A DNA stretch of 64,000 bases from assembly GCA_034002745.1 (NCBI GenBank), contig JAVEZY010000001.1:62001-126000 (forward strand), in the 5' to 3' direction. Shown piece by piece: positions 17,517-25,719 of this stretch. The notes beneath the pieces were generated by a model. It made no database searches, was not told the origin of the DNA, and worked only from the letters and a program-made list of their open reading frames with translations. The translations under genes and the position numbers were made by a program. This stretch comes from JAITWN01 sp034002745. Its GTDB lineage: Bacteria > Pseudomonadota > Gammaproteobacteria > SZUA-140. How positions within the stretch are numbered: the stretch's first letter is position 1; each line of letters starts with the position of its first letter.

Positions 17517-18173
17517 TCAGTCGAGCTTGCGTACCCCATCGGCGGCGCCCAGCAGCAGGACGTCGGCCGGGCGGAGGGCGAACAGGCCATTGGTGACCAC
17601 GCCCGCGATGTTGTTGATCCGCTGTTCCAGCGCTGCCGGCTCGATGATCTGGAGATTGTGGACATCCAGGATCAGGTTGCCGTTGTCGGTGACGAAGCCC
17701 TCGCGCAGCACCGGCGTGCCGCCGAGCTTCACCATCTGGCGGGCGACGTAGCTGCGCGCCATCGGAATCACCTCGATTGGCAGCGGGAAGGCGCCGAGGA
17801 CATCGACCAGCTTGGAGTCGTCGGCGATGCACACGAATCGGTGAGCTGCCGCGGCGACGATCTTCTCGCGAGTGAGCGCTCCGCCGCCGCCCTTTACCAG
17901 GTGCAGGTGTCTGTTGCTCTCGTCGGCACCGTCCACATACAGCGGGATGTCGCCGACCGAGTTGAGGTCGTACACCGGAATTCCATGCTGCTTGAGGCGC
18001 GCCGCCGATGCTTCGGAACTGGCAACCGTGCCGTCGATGCGGTTCTTGATGCGCGCCAGCGCGTCGATGAAATGATTGGCGGTGGAGCCGGTGCCGATGC
18101 CGACCACCGATCCCGACTCGACGTACTCCAGCGCCGCCTCGGCTGCAGCCTTCTTCTGTTCGTCTCTGCTCAT
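17517..18173 (-). CDS. rpiA: Ribose-5-phosphate isomerase A
   Basis: Interconverts ribose 5-phosphate and ribulose 5-phosphate in the pentose phosphate pathway. The 218 residues hold the expected motifs: the phosphate loop GIGTGSTANHFIDAL, the catalytic Asp pair in YVDGADE, and KGGGGALTREKIVA. The ATG at 18173 follows GGGA and matches the family start (MSRDEQKKAAAEAAL). It is divergent from ilvA, an arrangement common in gammaproteobacteria. Confidence 0.95.
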   Translation of the reverse strand: MSRDEQKKAAAEAALEYVESGSVVGIGTGSTANHFIDALARIKNRIDGTVASSEASAARLKQHGIPVYDLNSVGDIPLYVDGADESNRHLHLVKGGGGALTREKIVAAAAHRFVCIADDSKLVDVLGAFPLPIEVIPMARSYVARQMVKLGGTPVLREGFVTDNGNLILDVHNLQIIEPAALEQRINNIAGVVTNGLFALRPADVLLLGAADGVRKLD

Positions 18174-18204
18174 GGGTGTTTCCCTGAAACCTGATGTCGA
18201 CCCG

Positions 18205-18233
18205 ATAATACCGGGCCTCCGGGGCCTTGTCAT
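18205..18233 (-). promoter_or_regulatory. Sigma-70 promoter of rpiA
   Basis: ATGACA (18228–18233), exactly 17 bases, then TATTAT (18205–18210) on the minus strand. The predicted start is about 25 bases before rpiA. Confidence 0.6.
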
Positions 18234-18269
18234 TGGCGCTATGCAAGGCGCGCTCCAAATTGATAACGT

Positions 18270-19796
18270 ATGCGGATGACTAACGATTATCTTCGCAGAA
18301 TTCTACGCGCCCGCGTCTATGATGTGGCCAGGGAAACGCCGCTCGATGCCATGAAGCGGCTCTCCGGGCGACTCGGGAATACCGTACTGCTCAAGCGGGA
18401 GGACCTGCAGCCGGTCTTTTCATTCAAGATCCGCGGCGCCTACAACAAGATCTTCGCTCTGTCGCCGGAAGAGCGCCGCAAGGGCGTGATCGCGGCTTCG
18501 GCCGGCAACCATGCGCAAGGAGTGGCGCTGTCGGCGGCGAAGCTGGGCATCAAGGCTCTGATCGTGATGCCCGCCACGACCCCGGCCATCAAGGTGGCCG
18601 CGGTGCGCGCGCTCGGTGCGGGAATCATCCTCCAGGGTGACACCTACGATGAAGCTTGCGCGCATGCCCTCGACGTCGCCGGGCGGCGCGATCTGACTTT
18701 CATTCATCCCTATGATGATGCGGATGTCATTGCCGGCCAGGGCACGGTCGCCATGGAGATCCTCAGGCGCGACGCGGATCTGGTGCACGCCATCTTCGTG
18801 CCGGTCGGAGGCGGTGGTCTCATCGCCGGCGTTGCCGCCTATACCAAGGCGCTCTATCCGGACATCAAGGTGATCGGGGTGGAGCCGGATGATGCGCCGA
18901 CCCTGCACCGGGCGCTGGCGACGAAGCGGCGCGCCATGCTCGATCAGGTCGGCATTTTCGCCGATGGCGTAGCCGTGCGGCAGGTCGGCAAGGAGCCCTT
19001 TCGCATCGCCCGAAAATGCGTGGACGAGGTGCTGCTGGTGTCCACGGATGAAATCTGTGCCGCCATAAAGGACATCTTCGATGATACCCGCTCGATCGCC
19101 GAGCCGGCGGGGGCGCTGGCTGTCGCTGGTCTAAAGAAGTACGTGGAGCGCGAGGGCATCAGCGATCGCTGTTTGATCGCCATCGACAGTGGCGCCAACA
19201 TCAACTTCGACCGGCTCCGCCATGTTTCGGAGCGGGCGGAACTGGGCGAGCAGCGCGAAGCGCTTCTGGCCGTGACCATCGACGAGCGTCCGGGCAGTTT
19301 TCTCAGTTTCTGCCGGATCATCGGCAAGCGCAGCATCACCGAGTTCAACTACCGGTACGCGGATCCGGAGCGGGCGCATGTCTTCGCCGGTGTGGAGTTG
19401 CGGCGCGGAGCGGAGGAGAAGGAGGAACTGATCGGTGCGCTGCGCAAGCAGGGTTACCCGGTCCTCGACCTCAGCGACAACGAGATGGCCAAGCTGCATG
19501 TGCGCCACATGGTGGGTGGTCGCGCCAGCGATGTGTCGGGAGAGACGCTCTACCGTTTCGAGTTTCCGGAGCGGCCGGGAGCGCTGCTCGGTTTCCTGGG
19601 CGGCATAGGCCGACGCTGGAACATCAGTCTGTTCCATTATCGAAATCACGGCTCCGCCTATGGGCGCGTGCTGGTGGGGATCCAACTCGGCGCCGACGAA
19701 AAGGCGACGCTGCAATCCTTCCTCGATAGTCTGGGATATGAGTATTGGGAGGAAAGCGGGAACCCGGCCTATGAGCTGTTCCTCGGCCAGGGCTGA
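18270..19796 (+). CDS. ilvA: Biosynthetic threonine ammonia-lyase IlvA
   Basis: PLP enzyme that deaminates threonine to 2-oxobutanoate, the committed step to isoleucine. The 508 residues hold a catalytic domain with the PLP lysine in SFKIRGAYNK, SAGNHAQGVALS, and the phosphate-binding VGGGGLIAG. Two C-terminal ACT-like regulatory domains follow (from about residues 330 and 425, each with RPGSFL/RPGALL), the basis of isoleucine feedback in the family. ATG codons at 18270 and 18276 are both possible; neither has a strong ribosome site. A hairpin terminator follows at 19820–19852. Confidence 0.95.
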   Translation: MRMTNDYLRRILRARVYDVARETPLDAMKRLSGRLGNTVLLKREDLQPVFSFKIRGAYNKIFALSPEERRKGVIAASAGNHAQGVALSAAKLGIKALIVMPATTPAIKVAAVRALGAGIILQGDTYDEACAHALDVAGRRDLTFIHPYDDADVIAGQGTVAMEILRRDADLVHAIFVPVGGGGLIAGVAAYTKALYPDIKVIGVEPDDAPTLHRALATKRRAMLDQVGIFADGVAVRQVGKEPFRIARKCVDEVLLVSTDEICAAIKDIFDDTRSIAEPAGALAVAGLKKYVEREGISDRCLIAIDSGANINFDRLRHVSERAELGEQREALLAVTIDERPGSFLSFCRIIGKRSITEFNYRYADPERAHVFAGVELRRGAEEKEELIGALRKQGYPVLDLSDNEMAKLHVRHMVGGRASDVSGETLYRFEFPERPGALLGFLGGIGRRWNISLFHYRNHGSAYGRVLVGIQLGADEKATLQSFLDSLGYEYWEESGNPAYELFLGQG

Positions 19797-19819
19797 GGCG
19801 GAATCAAAGCTCCAGAAAC

Positions 19820-19852
19820 GCGAAAAGGCCCGCTTTTGGCGGACCTTTTCGC
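19820..19852. terminator. Terminator after ilvA
   Basis: GCGAAAAGG (19820–19828) pairs with CCTTTTCGC (19844–19852), with an inner CCGC/GCGG. T-rich and A-rich arms make it usable in both directions between convergent genes. Confidence 0.65.
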
Positions 19853-19906
19853 TGCCCGGTTGAGGCGGATTCGGGATCGAAATCCGCTCTCAAGTCCGGT
19901 TACTGC

Positions 19907-20266
19907 TTAGCGCTTCTTCTTGGCAGCGGCACGCTTCTTGGTGGTGGCCGCCTTCTTCGTCGTAGCCTTCTTCTTCGCAACCGCCTTCTTCTTCGGGGCG
20001 GCCTTCTTCTTCGCTACTGCCTTCTTCTTCGTTACTGCCTTCTTCTTCGTTACTGCTCTCTTCTTCGTTACTGCTTTCTTCTTCGGAGCGGCCTTCTTCT
20101 TCGTCACCGCTTTCTTCTTCGGAGCGGCCTTCTTCTTCGTCACCGCTTTCTTCTTGGTTGCTGCCTTCTTCTTGGTGGTTGCCTTCTTCTTCGGAGCAGC
20201 CTTCTTGGTCGTCGCCTTCTTGGTTACCACTTTCTTCTTGGTCGCCGTTTTCTTCTTAGTGGCCAT
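19907..20266 (-). CDS. Lysine/alanine-rich histone H1-like protein
   Basis: A 119-residue, extremely basic protein made only of K, A, T, V, P and R after the start. Thirteen six-residue units (KKKAVT, KKKAAP and variants, residues 26–103) form its core. It resembles bacterial histone H1-like or AlgP-type C-terminal tails, which bind DNA without sequence specificity; a role in nucleoid packing or regulation is inferred. There is no globular domain. GGAGG lies seven bases before the ATG at 20266, and a TATACT -10-like element lies at 20299–20304. The Phe-rich frame on the opposite strand is an artefact of the repeat. Confidence 0.8.
   Translation of the reverse strand: MATKKKTATKKKVVTKKATTKKAAPKKKATTKKKAATKKKAVTKKKAAPKKKAVTKKKAAPKKKAVTKKRAVTKKKAVTKKKAVAKKKAAPKKKAVAKKKATTKKAATTKKRAAAKKKR
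19958..20191 (-). repeat. Thirteen 18-bp tandem repeats in the lysine-rich gene
   Basis: The units encode KKKAVT, KKKAAP, KKKATT and similar. The third-base pattern is also largely conserved (many units read as TTCTTC on the plus strand), so copy number could change by slippage without breaking frame. Confidence 0.8.
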
Positions 20267-20519
20267 TTGTTGTCCTCCAAGTGTTGAAAAGCAAATGTAG
20301 TATAAACATCTTTGCACGTAAAGCTAGTATCCATGCAAATTTCCTGTCGACTGTGTATCGACGGGCAAAAAGGAATCTTGAGAAGCACGACACATTTTTT
20401 TTCGCGCATGGCGATCGCGATGTCGGGCCGGCGAAGGATGACGTGGTGTGGCGGGCGAATGCGTCGTGAATGGAAGTGCTGCAGATGCTATGAATAAAGG
20501 TGTTTTTGCACGCCGATTT

Positions 20520-20987
20520 CTACGTGCGACGGCTGGCGAGAGAGAGAATGAAACGCCATTCTTCGGCTTCGATCGGTGTCACGGAGAGACGGTTGCCGCG
20601 GCGCAGGATGATCAGTCCTTCCAGCTCCGGATGGCTGCGCAGTTCGTTCAGGCCGATGGGCGGATCGATGCGCTGCTGGTATTCCACGTCGACCATGAAC
20701 CATCGCGGATCGTCCGCGGATGCGCGGGGGTCATGGTAGGGGCTGGCGGGATCGAGTGCCGATGGATCCGGATAGGCTTCGCGAACGATGCGCATGGTGC
20801 CGACGATGCCGGGTTGGGCGCAGCTCGAGTGATAGAAGAAGGCAAGATCTCCCGAGCGCATTGCGCGAAGATGATTCCGTGCCTGGTAGTTGCGTACCCC
20901 GTCCCAATGTTCGCGGCGATCGGGCCGGTTCATCAGGTCATCGATCGAGAAGGTCGAAGGTTCCGACTTGAGCAGCCAGTAGTTCAT
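20520..20987 (-). CDS. EVE domain-containing protein
   Basis: A 155-residue single-domain EVE protein (PUA/YTH-like fold). It begins MNYWLLKSEPSTFSIDDL and contains WDGVRNYQARNHLR and FYHSSCAQPGIVG, the conserved pocket segments. EVE proteins bind modified bases in DNA or RNA; the substrate here is not known. The start at 20987 has AAGGA eight bases upstream and overlaps the fau stop by ATGA, so the two are translationally coupled. It is the last gene of the TIGR02449–zapA–6S–fau operon. Confidence 0.9.
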   Translation of the reverse strand: MNYWLLKSEPSTFSIDDLMNRPDRREHWDGVRNYQARNHLRAMRSGDLAFFYHSSCAQPGIVGTMRIVREAYPDPSALDPASPYHDPRASADDPRWFMVDVEYQQRIDPPIGLNELRSHPELEGLIILRRGNRLSVTPIEAEEWRFILSLASRRT

Positions 20988-21595
20988 TTCAGTGTCCTTC
21001 CTGTTCCGAACCGGTGCAGCCGCCGGTCGGTGATGCACAGATCCAGGGGAATGTCCCAGGGCGCGGCGTCGAGGGCCGCGACGCGTTGGAACTCATGGGC
21101 TACTCCACACAGTAGCGGTCGGCGCCAGGGACGCCGCCGGTTCAGAAAGGCGAGTGAGCGGTCGTAGTATCCCGCGCCCATGCCGAGCCGGTTGCCCTCG
21201 CCGTCGAATGCGACCAGCGGCACCAGTAGCAGGTCGAGCATCGAGGCCGACAAACCGCTGCCGATTCCGGCTGCCGGCTCGGGGATGCCATAGCGGTTGA
21301 AGCAGAGGCGGTCACCTGGTCGCCAGCGCAGGAATCGCAGACGGCCGGTCGGAAGAGCGTCGAGTACCGGCAGATAGCATTCCCGTCCCATGGCGTGGAC
21401 GCGATGCAGCAGAGGAAGCACGTCGATCTCGCCGTCGGCGGGAACATAGAAGGCGATCCGGCGCCGTCTGGCCAGGATGCCGCTGCCGAGGACGAAGCGC
21501 TGCAGAGCGCGGGCGGCGCGGTGCTGCGCCATCGGATCGATCGCGCGCCGCCGGGCGCGAATTTCCCGTCGCAATGCGCTGCGCGAGTGCTTCAT
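20984..21595 (-). CDS. fau: 5-formyltetrahydrofolate cyclo-ligase
   Basis: Converts 5-formyl-THF to 5,10-methenyl-THF with ATP (YgfA/Fau). The 203 residues include the basic N-terminus (LRREIRARRRAI), the substrate segment FYVPADGEIDVLPLL, and the ATP-site motif NRLGMGAGYYDRSLAFL. It sits directly downstream of 6S RNA, as in E. coli. The 29 bases between the 6S 3' end and the ATG are C- and T-rich and hold no Shine–Dalgarno sequence, so translation may be weak or rely on 6S processing. It overlaps the EVE gene by four bases. Confidence 0.93.
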   Translation of the reverse strand: MKHSRSALRREIRARRRAIDPMAQHRAARALQRFVLGSGILARRRRIAFYVPADGEIDVLPLLHRVHAMGRECYLPVLDALPTGRLRFLRWRPGDRLCFNRYGIPEPAAGIGSGLSASMLDLLLVPLVAFDGEGNRLGMGAGYYDRSLAFLNRRRPWRRPLLCGVAHEFQRVAALDAAPWDIPLDLCITDRRLHRFGTGRTLK

Positions 21596-21624
21596 GGAAG
21601 GAAGGGGGGGGGCGAAACGAAGGG

Positions 21625-21812
21625 GGTACCCTCCGCGTGCGCCGTCGGGGATCTTCGCCCTTGAACCAAAGGTTCAGGTGGGGACAATGGTGGCATCGAA
21701 GGCTTTCCGCCGTGTGCGGACTTGCGCAAAAATGCCAGCTCTCTGTCCCCTGGGCGGATGAATAGGCTCAAGAGTTGTTCAGATCCACTAACCTGCGCCG
21801 CAGGGGATACCC
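21625..21812 (-). ncRNA. ssrS: 6S RNA (SsrS)
   Basis: 6S RNA binds the sigma-70 RNA polymerase holoenzyme and represses transcription in stationary phase. The call rests on position between zapA and fau on the same strand and on sequence. The 3' half reads AAGCCTT, then CACCTGAACC, a loop, GGTTCAAGGG, CGGCGC and CGGAGG, in the same order as E. coli 6S. The ends pair: GGTATCCCCTGCGGCGC (5', near 21812) with GCGCACGCGGAGGGTACC (3', near 21625), giving the long rod with a central bubble. Length, about 188 nt, is typical. The exact ends were set from the pairing. Confidence 0.88.
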
Positions 21813-21820
21813 TTGATCAA

Positions 21821-21849
21821 ATGATCGACCGGTTCGCCCTAAAAATCAA
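21821..21849 (-). promoter_or_regulatory. Possible own promoter of 6S RNA
   Basis: TTGATT (21844–21849), a 17-base spacer and GATCAT (21821–21826). The predicted start is within two or three bases of the 6S 5' end inferred from pairing. It overlaps the zapA 3' end. Confidence 0.45.
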
Positions 21850-22162
21850 TTTTTACGTTGCGGTTTTCGTCGATGAGGCTTTGCATGCGGGATTGCAGCG
21901 CGCCGAGTCGCGGCAGTACCGTCGTTCCGACTCTATCCTCGCGCGCCTGCTGCCTGAGCAGTTCGTTGGCTACGTTGAGGCCGGCCATGACCGCGATGCG
22001 ATCCAGGCCGATCACCTTGCCGGTGTCCCGCACTTCCCGCATGCGTTCATTGAGGTAGCGGGCGGCCGCCAGCAGGGACTCGCGTTCCTCGGGCGGGCAG
22101 GCCACACGGAATTCCTTGTCGAGAATGCGGATCGTGACCGGCTCGACGTCGCGCTCCGTCAC
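21839..22162 (-). CDS. zapA: Cell division protein ZapA
   Basis: ZapA bundles FtsZ filaments and links them to ZapB at midcell. The 107-residue protein has the N-terminal beta-hairpin (VTIRILDKEFRVACPPEE), the following helix (LLAAARYLNERMREVR), and a long C-terminal coiled coil. Its GTG start overlaps the stop of the preceding coiled-coil gene by GTGA, so translation is coupled. 6S RNA and fau follow on the same strand. Confidence 0.92.
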   Translation of the reverse strand: MTERDVEPVTIRILDKEFRVACPPEERESLLAAARYLNERMREVRDTGKVIGLDRIAVMAGLNVANELLRQQAREDRVGTTVLPRLGALQSRMQSLIDENRNVKIDF

Positions 22163-22392
22163 AGCTCGGTCTCCAGCACTTTGAGCCGCGAGATCATGGT
22201 TTCGATCCGGCGGCGGGTGTGTTCACCGCTTTCCACCAGGCGTTGCTGGTTCGCTTCGGTACCGGCGAGCCTGATCCGCAGGCTCCGGTTCTCGTCACGC
22301 AGGCTCTCGCAGATGTTGATGAGCTCTTCGATCCGGTCGGCCAGCTGCTCCAGATCGACCATTTCGACTGCGTTTATTCGCTTTGACGTCAT
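22159..22392 (-). CDS. TIGR02449 family small coiled-coil protein (ZapB-like)
   Basis: A 77-residue protein that is almost entirely coiled coil (LEQLADRIEELINICESLRD onward). It matches the short TIGR02449 family that precedes zapA in many gammaproteobacteria. ZapB, ZapA's partner, is a coiled coil of similar size, so a division role is a reasonable inference. The ATG at 22392 has no Shine–Dalgarno sequence. A near-consensus promoter places transcription initiation on that ATG, suggesting a leaderless mRNA. Confidence 0.82.
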   Translation of the reverse strand: MTSKRINAVEMVDLEQLADRIEELINICESLRDENRSLRIRLAGTEANQQRLVESGEHTRRRIETMISRLKVLETEL

Positions 22393-22398
22393 GCCGCC

Positions 22399-22427
22399 AC
22401 TATAGTGGCGCGCCGATTTTCGGTCAA
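22399..22427 (-). promoter_or_regulatory. Sigma-70 promoter of the zapA–6S–fau operon, with palindrome
   Basis: TTGACC (22422–22427), exactly 17 bases, TATAGT (22399–22404), then only six bases to the ATG. The -10 is inside a perfect 16-bp palindrome, CGCCACTATAGTGGCG (22395–22410), which could be an operator. Confidence 0.7.
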
Positions 22428-22544
22428 CGCCCGCTGCTCCGAGCCACCCGAAGACGCTGTTGCGTGATGGGACGTCGCCGGCTCCGTTCTTTTTCTTTAT
22501 CATTCGAGCATAGAGCCGCCCCCGCTGGCATCGGATGGAGAAAG

Positions 22545-23147
22545 ATGAAGAATTTGTTACAGATGGACAGGGCCTTCGAGCGGCTCGGCGCGGCCGAGAA
22601 TGCTCCGGAGAATCACGGCATCCTGTGCGGCCTGCTGTGCGCGCGGGGCGGGGTGGCCCATTCCGAGTGGCTGACGATCGCTGCCGCAGCAGCACAATCG
22701 GACGCGGAGGGCGACGCGGCCGCCATGGAAGGATCGGGGGCCCAGGCGTTGTCCGCAGCCGAGGCCGCCGCGCTAAAGGCGCTGTATGACGATACGGTCG
22801 CGCGCCTGCGATCGGGCGAAGGGCTGTTCAGTCCATTGTTGCCTGACGATGATCAGCCGCTGATGGCGCGTTCCGTCGCCATGGCGGACTGGTGCGGCGG
22901 ATTCCTTTATGGTCTGGCGGCCGGCGGTATCGACGACCTGTCGGCCCTGCCCGCCGATGTTCAGGAAATCGCCGATGATCTCACCGAGATATCGCACGCA
23001 GGCATCGACGACGAAGGCAGCGAAGAAGACGAAGTCGCGTATGCCGAGTTGGTGGAGTATCTGCGCGCTGGCGTTACCCTGGTATACGAGATCCTCGAGG
23101 CCGAGCGTGGCTCTGCCGCGGACGCGGGCGACAGGACGATTCATTGA
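22545..23147 (+). CDS. ygfB: UPF0149 family protein (YgfB-like)
   Basis: A 200-residue acidic helical protein of UPF0149. The conserved segments are ENHGILCGLLCARGG, WCGGFLYGLAAGG and the acidic C-terminal part. In Pseudomonas aeruginosa YgfB is reported to affect beta-lactam resistance by damping an ampDh3 activator; whether that applies here is unknown. The ATG at 22545 has GGAG five bases upstream. It is first in ygfB–pepP–ubiH–ubiI, the order seen in E. coli, and divergent from the zapA operon. Confidence 0.9.
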   Translation: MKNLLQMDRAFERLGAAENAPENHGILCGLLCARGGVAHSEWLTIAAAAAQSDAEGDAAAMEGSGAQALSAAEAAALKALYDDTVARLRSGEGLFSPLLPDDDQPLMARSVAMADWCGGFLYGLAAGGIDDLSALPADVQEIADDLTEISHAGIDDEGSEEDEVAYAELVEYLRAGVTLVYEILEAERGSAADAGDRTIH

Positions 23148-23158
23148 GCGCCGCGGCG

Positions 23159-24499
23159 ATGGCTAAGACTAAGATCAGTGACGGCCAGCGGGCTTACAGG
23201 AGGCGCCGCCAGCGCCTGATGCGTTCCATGGGCCGAGGCGGCGTGGCTGTGTTGCCCACCGCCCCGGTGCGCGTCCGCAATCGTGACACCGAGTACCCGT
23301 TCCGCCACGACTCCGATTTCTGCTATCTGACCGGCTTCCGCGAGCCGGAGGCCGTCATGGTGCTGGCGCCCGGCCGCCCGGAAGGCGAGTACATTCTCTT
23401 CTGCCGCGAGCGCGATCCGGACATGGAGCTGTGGAACGGGCGGCGGGCCGGAACGGAGGGCGCGCGCCAGCATTACGGAGCTGATCAGGCCCTGCCGATC
23501 AGCGATCTGGACCGGATGCTTCCGGACCTGCTTGCCAACCGGGAGCAGCTTTACTATACGCTCGGCAAGGAGGCGGGCTTCGACGCTCGGCTGACCGAGG
23601 CGCTGCAGACGGTGCGGCGTCGCGTCCGCACCGGCGTGCGGGCGCCCGCCGCGATCGTGTCGCTCGAGCATCTGGTGCATGAGATGCGGCTGTTCAAGGA
23701 TGTGGACGAGCGGGCACTCATGCGCAAGGCGGCACAGATCTCTGCCGCAGCCCACCGGCGCGCGATGGCAATCTGCCGGCCGGGTATGCCGGAGCATCGC
23801 CTCGAAGCCGAGCTGATCCATGAATTCGTCGCCCAGGGCGCGCGTCATCCGGCATATGCATCCATCGTGGGCGGTGGAGCGAACGCCTGCATCCTCCACT
23901 ACACGGAGAATTCGGATCCGCTGCGCGATGGCGATCTCGTCCTGATAGACGCCGGCGCCGAGTACGAAGGTTACGCCGCGGACATCACCCGGACCTTTCC
24001 GGTGAACGGCCGCTTCAGCGAAGCGCAGCGCCAACTCTATGCGCTCGTCCTTGCCGCGCAACGCGCGGCGATTGCCAAGGCGGTGCCCGGCAATCGCTGG
24101 AACGAGCCACATGATGCGGCGGTTCGGGTGCTGACCCGCGGGCTGGTGCGCCTCGGTCTGCTCAAGGGCGATGTGCGTGAACTGATCCGCAAGGGAGCGT
24201 ATCGCAAGTTCTACATGCATCGCACCGGCCATTGGCTGGGTATGGACGTGCATGACGTCGGTGAATACCGGATCGGAGACCGCTGGCGGCCGCTGGAGCC
24301 GGGCATGGTGCTTACCGTCGAGCCCGGTCTCTACGTGCGCGGCGGGACCCGCGGGATCGCCAAGCGCTGGTGGGACATTGGCATCCGCATCGAGGACGAC
24401 GTGCTGATAACGCGCTCCGGCAACGAAGTGCTGACCGCCGGCGTTCCCAAGGAGATGGACGAAATCGAGGCGCTGATGGCCGCTGGCAAGAGCGGATGA
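23159..24499 (+). CDS. pepP: Xaa-Pro aminopeptidase PepP
   Basis: A metallopeptidase (M24B) that removes an N-terminal residue before proline, 446 residues. The N-terminal domain carries the family's FRHDSDFCYLTGFREPEAV. The pita-bread catalytic domain shows the dimetal ligands in LIDAGAEYEGYAADITRTF (two Asp), the His in HRTGHWLGMDVHDVG, and the Glu residues in TVEPGLY and IRIEDDVL. The ATG at 23159 is preferred to a TTG at 23144 that would overlap ygfB. It overlaps ubiH by four bases. Confidence 0.93.
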   Translation: MAKTKISDGQRAYRRRRQRLMRSMGRGGVAVLPTAPVRVRNRDTEYPFRHDSDFCYLTGFREPEAVMVLAPGRPEGEYILFCRERDPDMELWNGRRAGTEGARQHYGADQALPISDLDRMLPDLLANREQLYYTLGKEAGFDARLTEALQTVRRRVRTGVRAPAAIVSLEHLVHEMRLFKDVDERALMRKAAQISAAAHRRAMAICRPGMPEHRLEAELIHEFVAQGARHPAYASIVGGGANACILHYTENSDPLRDGDLVLIDAGAEYEGYAADITRTFPVNGRFSEAQRQLYALVLAAQRAAIAKAVPGNRWNEPHDAAVRVLTRGLVRLGLLKGDVRELIRKGAYRKFYMHRTGHWLGMDVHDVGEYRIGDRWRPLEPGMVLTVEPGLYVRGGTRGIAKRWWDIGIRIEDDVLITRSGNEVLTAGVPKEMDEIEALMAAGKSG

Positions 24500-25719
24500 A
24501 CGCGACCGTCTATGACGTCGCGGTGGTGGGCGGCGGACTGGTGGGCGCCAGTCTGGCCTGTGCGCTCGCCGGGCGGGCACTGCGGGTGGCGGTCATCGAA
24601 TCGGTTCCGTTCGACGCGGATTCGCAGCCAAGCTATGACGACCGCAGCGTGGCGCTTGCCCGTGGCACGCGCAACATCTTCGAGAGCATTGGCCTGTGGT
24701 CCGACATCGGCCCGGACGCTGGCCCGATCCGTGAGATCCACGTTTCCGACCGCGGTCACTTCGGTGCGGCGCGGATGCGCGCCGCCGACTACGGTCACGA
24801 TGCCTTGGGCTATGTGGTCGAGAACCGGGTGCTGGGGCGGGTCTTCAGTGCGGCGCTCGGGCGCGCCCAAAACATCGACCTGTTCTGTCCGGCGCGCCTG
24901 GATCGTCTCGATGGCGACGCATCCGCTGCCCGGCTGGATATCACGCATGAGGGTGACAGACAGACGCTCACGGCCCGGCTCGTGGTCGGAGCCGACGGCG
25001 GTGATTCGCAGGTGCGCCGGCTTGCGGGTATCGGTGCGAAGCGGGTGGACTACGGACAGACCGCGGTGATCGCCAACATCACTCCGCAGATCGCGCATGG
25101 AAACCGCGCCTGGGAGCGCTTCACCGAAAGCGGGCCGCTCGCGATGCTGCCGATGGCGGATGAACGCTGCTCTCTGGTATGGACTGCGCGCAATGAAGAT
25201 GTCGACCGATTGCTCGCCCTCAGCGACGCCGAATTCCTGCGTGCGCTGCAGGACCGTTTCGGCAATCGCCTCGGCAGACTGGTGCGCGCCGGGGCGCGTC
25301 ATGCCTATCCGCTGGCCATGATGCGCGCCGAGCGTTGCACCGGGACGCGCCTGGCGCTGGCCGGCAACGCCGCGCATACGGTGCATCCCGTCGCCGGCCA
25401 GGGGTTCAATCTCGGGATGCGCGATGTGGCGGTACTCGCCGAGCTGATCGGCGATGCCTGCGCCCGGGGCGGCGACCCGGGAGCCGCCGATGTGCTGCGC
25501 GGATACGAGCAGTGGCGCGCGGGGGACCATCGTCGTGTCATCGGATTCACCGACACGCTGGCCCGGGTCTTTGCCAGCGAGTTTCCTCCGCTGGTGATCG
25601 CGCGAAATATGGGTCTTGTTGCCTTTGATCTCATTCCACCGCTCAAGAAGGCGCTGATGCGCTACAGCATGGGCTTCGCCGGACGCCTGCCGCGCCCGGC
25701 GCGCGATCTGCCGGTATGA
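24496..25719 (+). CDS. ubiH: 2-octaprenyl-6-methoxyphenyl hydroxylase UbiH
   Basis: FAD-dependent monooxygenase of aerobic ubiquinone synthesis, 407 residues. It has the dinucleotide motif VVGGGLVGASLACAL at the N-terminus, the DG motif VVGADGGDSQVRRLAG at about 170, and the second FAD motif ALAGNAAHTVHPVAGQGFN at about 290. The ATG is nested in the pepP stop (ATGA overlap), and the gene overlaps ubiI the same way. The assignment to UbiH rather than a paralogue rests on motif wording and on order next to pepP. Confidence 0.9.
   Translation: MNATVYDVAVVGGGLVGASLACALAGRALRVAVIESVPFDADSQPSYDDRSVALARGTRNIFESIGLWSDIGPDAGPIREIHVSDRGHFGAARMRAADYGHDALGYVVENRVLGRVFSAALGRAQNIDLFCPARLDRLDGDASAARLDITHEGDRQTLTARLVVGADGGDSQVRRLAGIGAKRVDYGQTAVIANITPQIAHGNRAWERFTESGPLAMLPMADERCSLVWTARNEDVDRLLALSDAEFLRALQDRFGNRLGRLVRAGARHAYPLAMMRAERCTGTRLALAGNAAHTVHPVAGQGFNLGMRDVAVLAELIGDACARGGDPGAADVLRGYEQWRAGDHRRVIGFTDTLARVFASEFPPLVIARNMGLVAFDLIPPLKKALMRYSMGFAGRLPRPARDLPV

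Noticed and set aside
19958..20191. CRISPR-like regular repeats
   Set aside because: The 18-bp period is contiguous with no spacers and is in frame with a protein repeat, so it is coding tandem repetition.
19920..20300. Phe/Ala-rich hydrophobic frame opposite the lysine-rich gene
   Set aside because: It arises because AAG/AAA lysine codons read as CTT/TTT/TTC on the other strand. The minus-strand frame has the ribosome site and a sensible composition.
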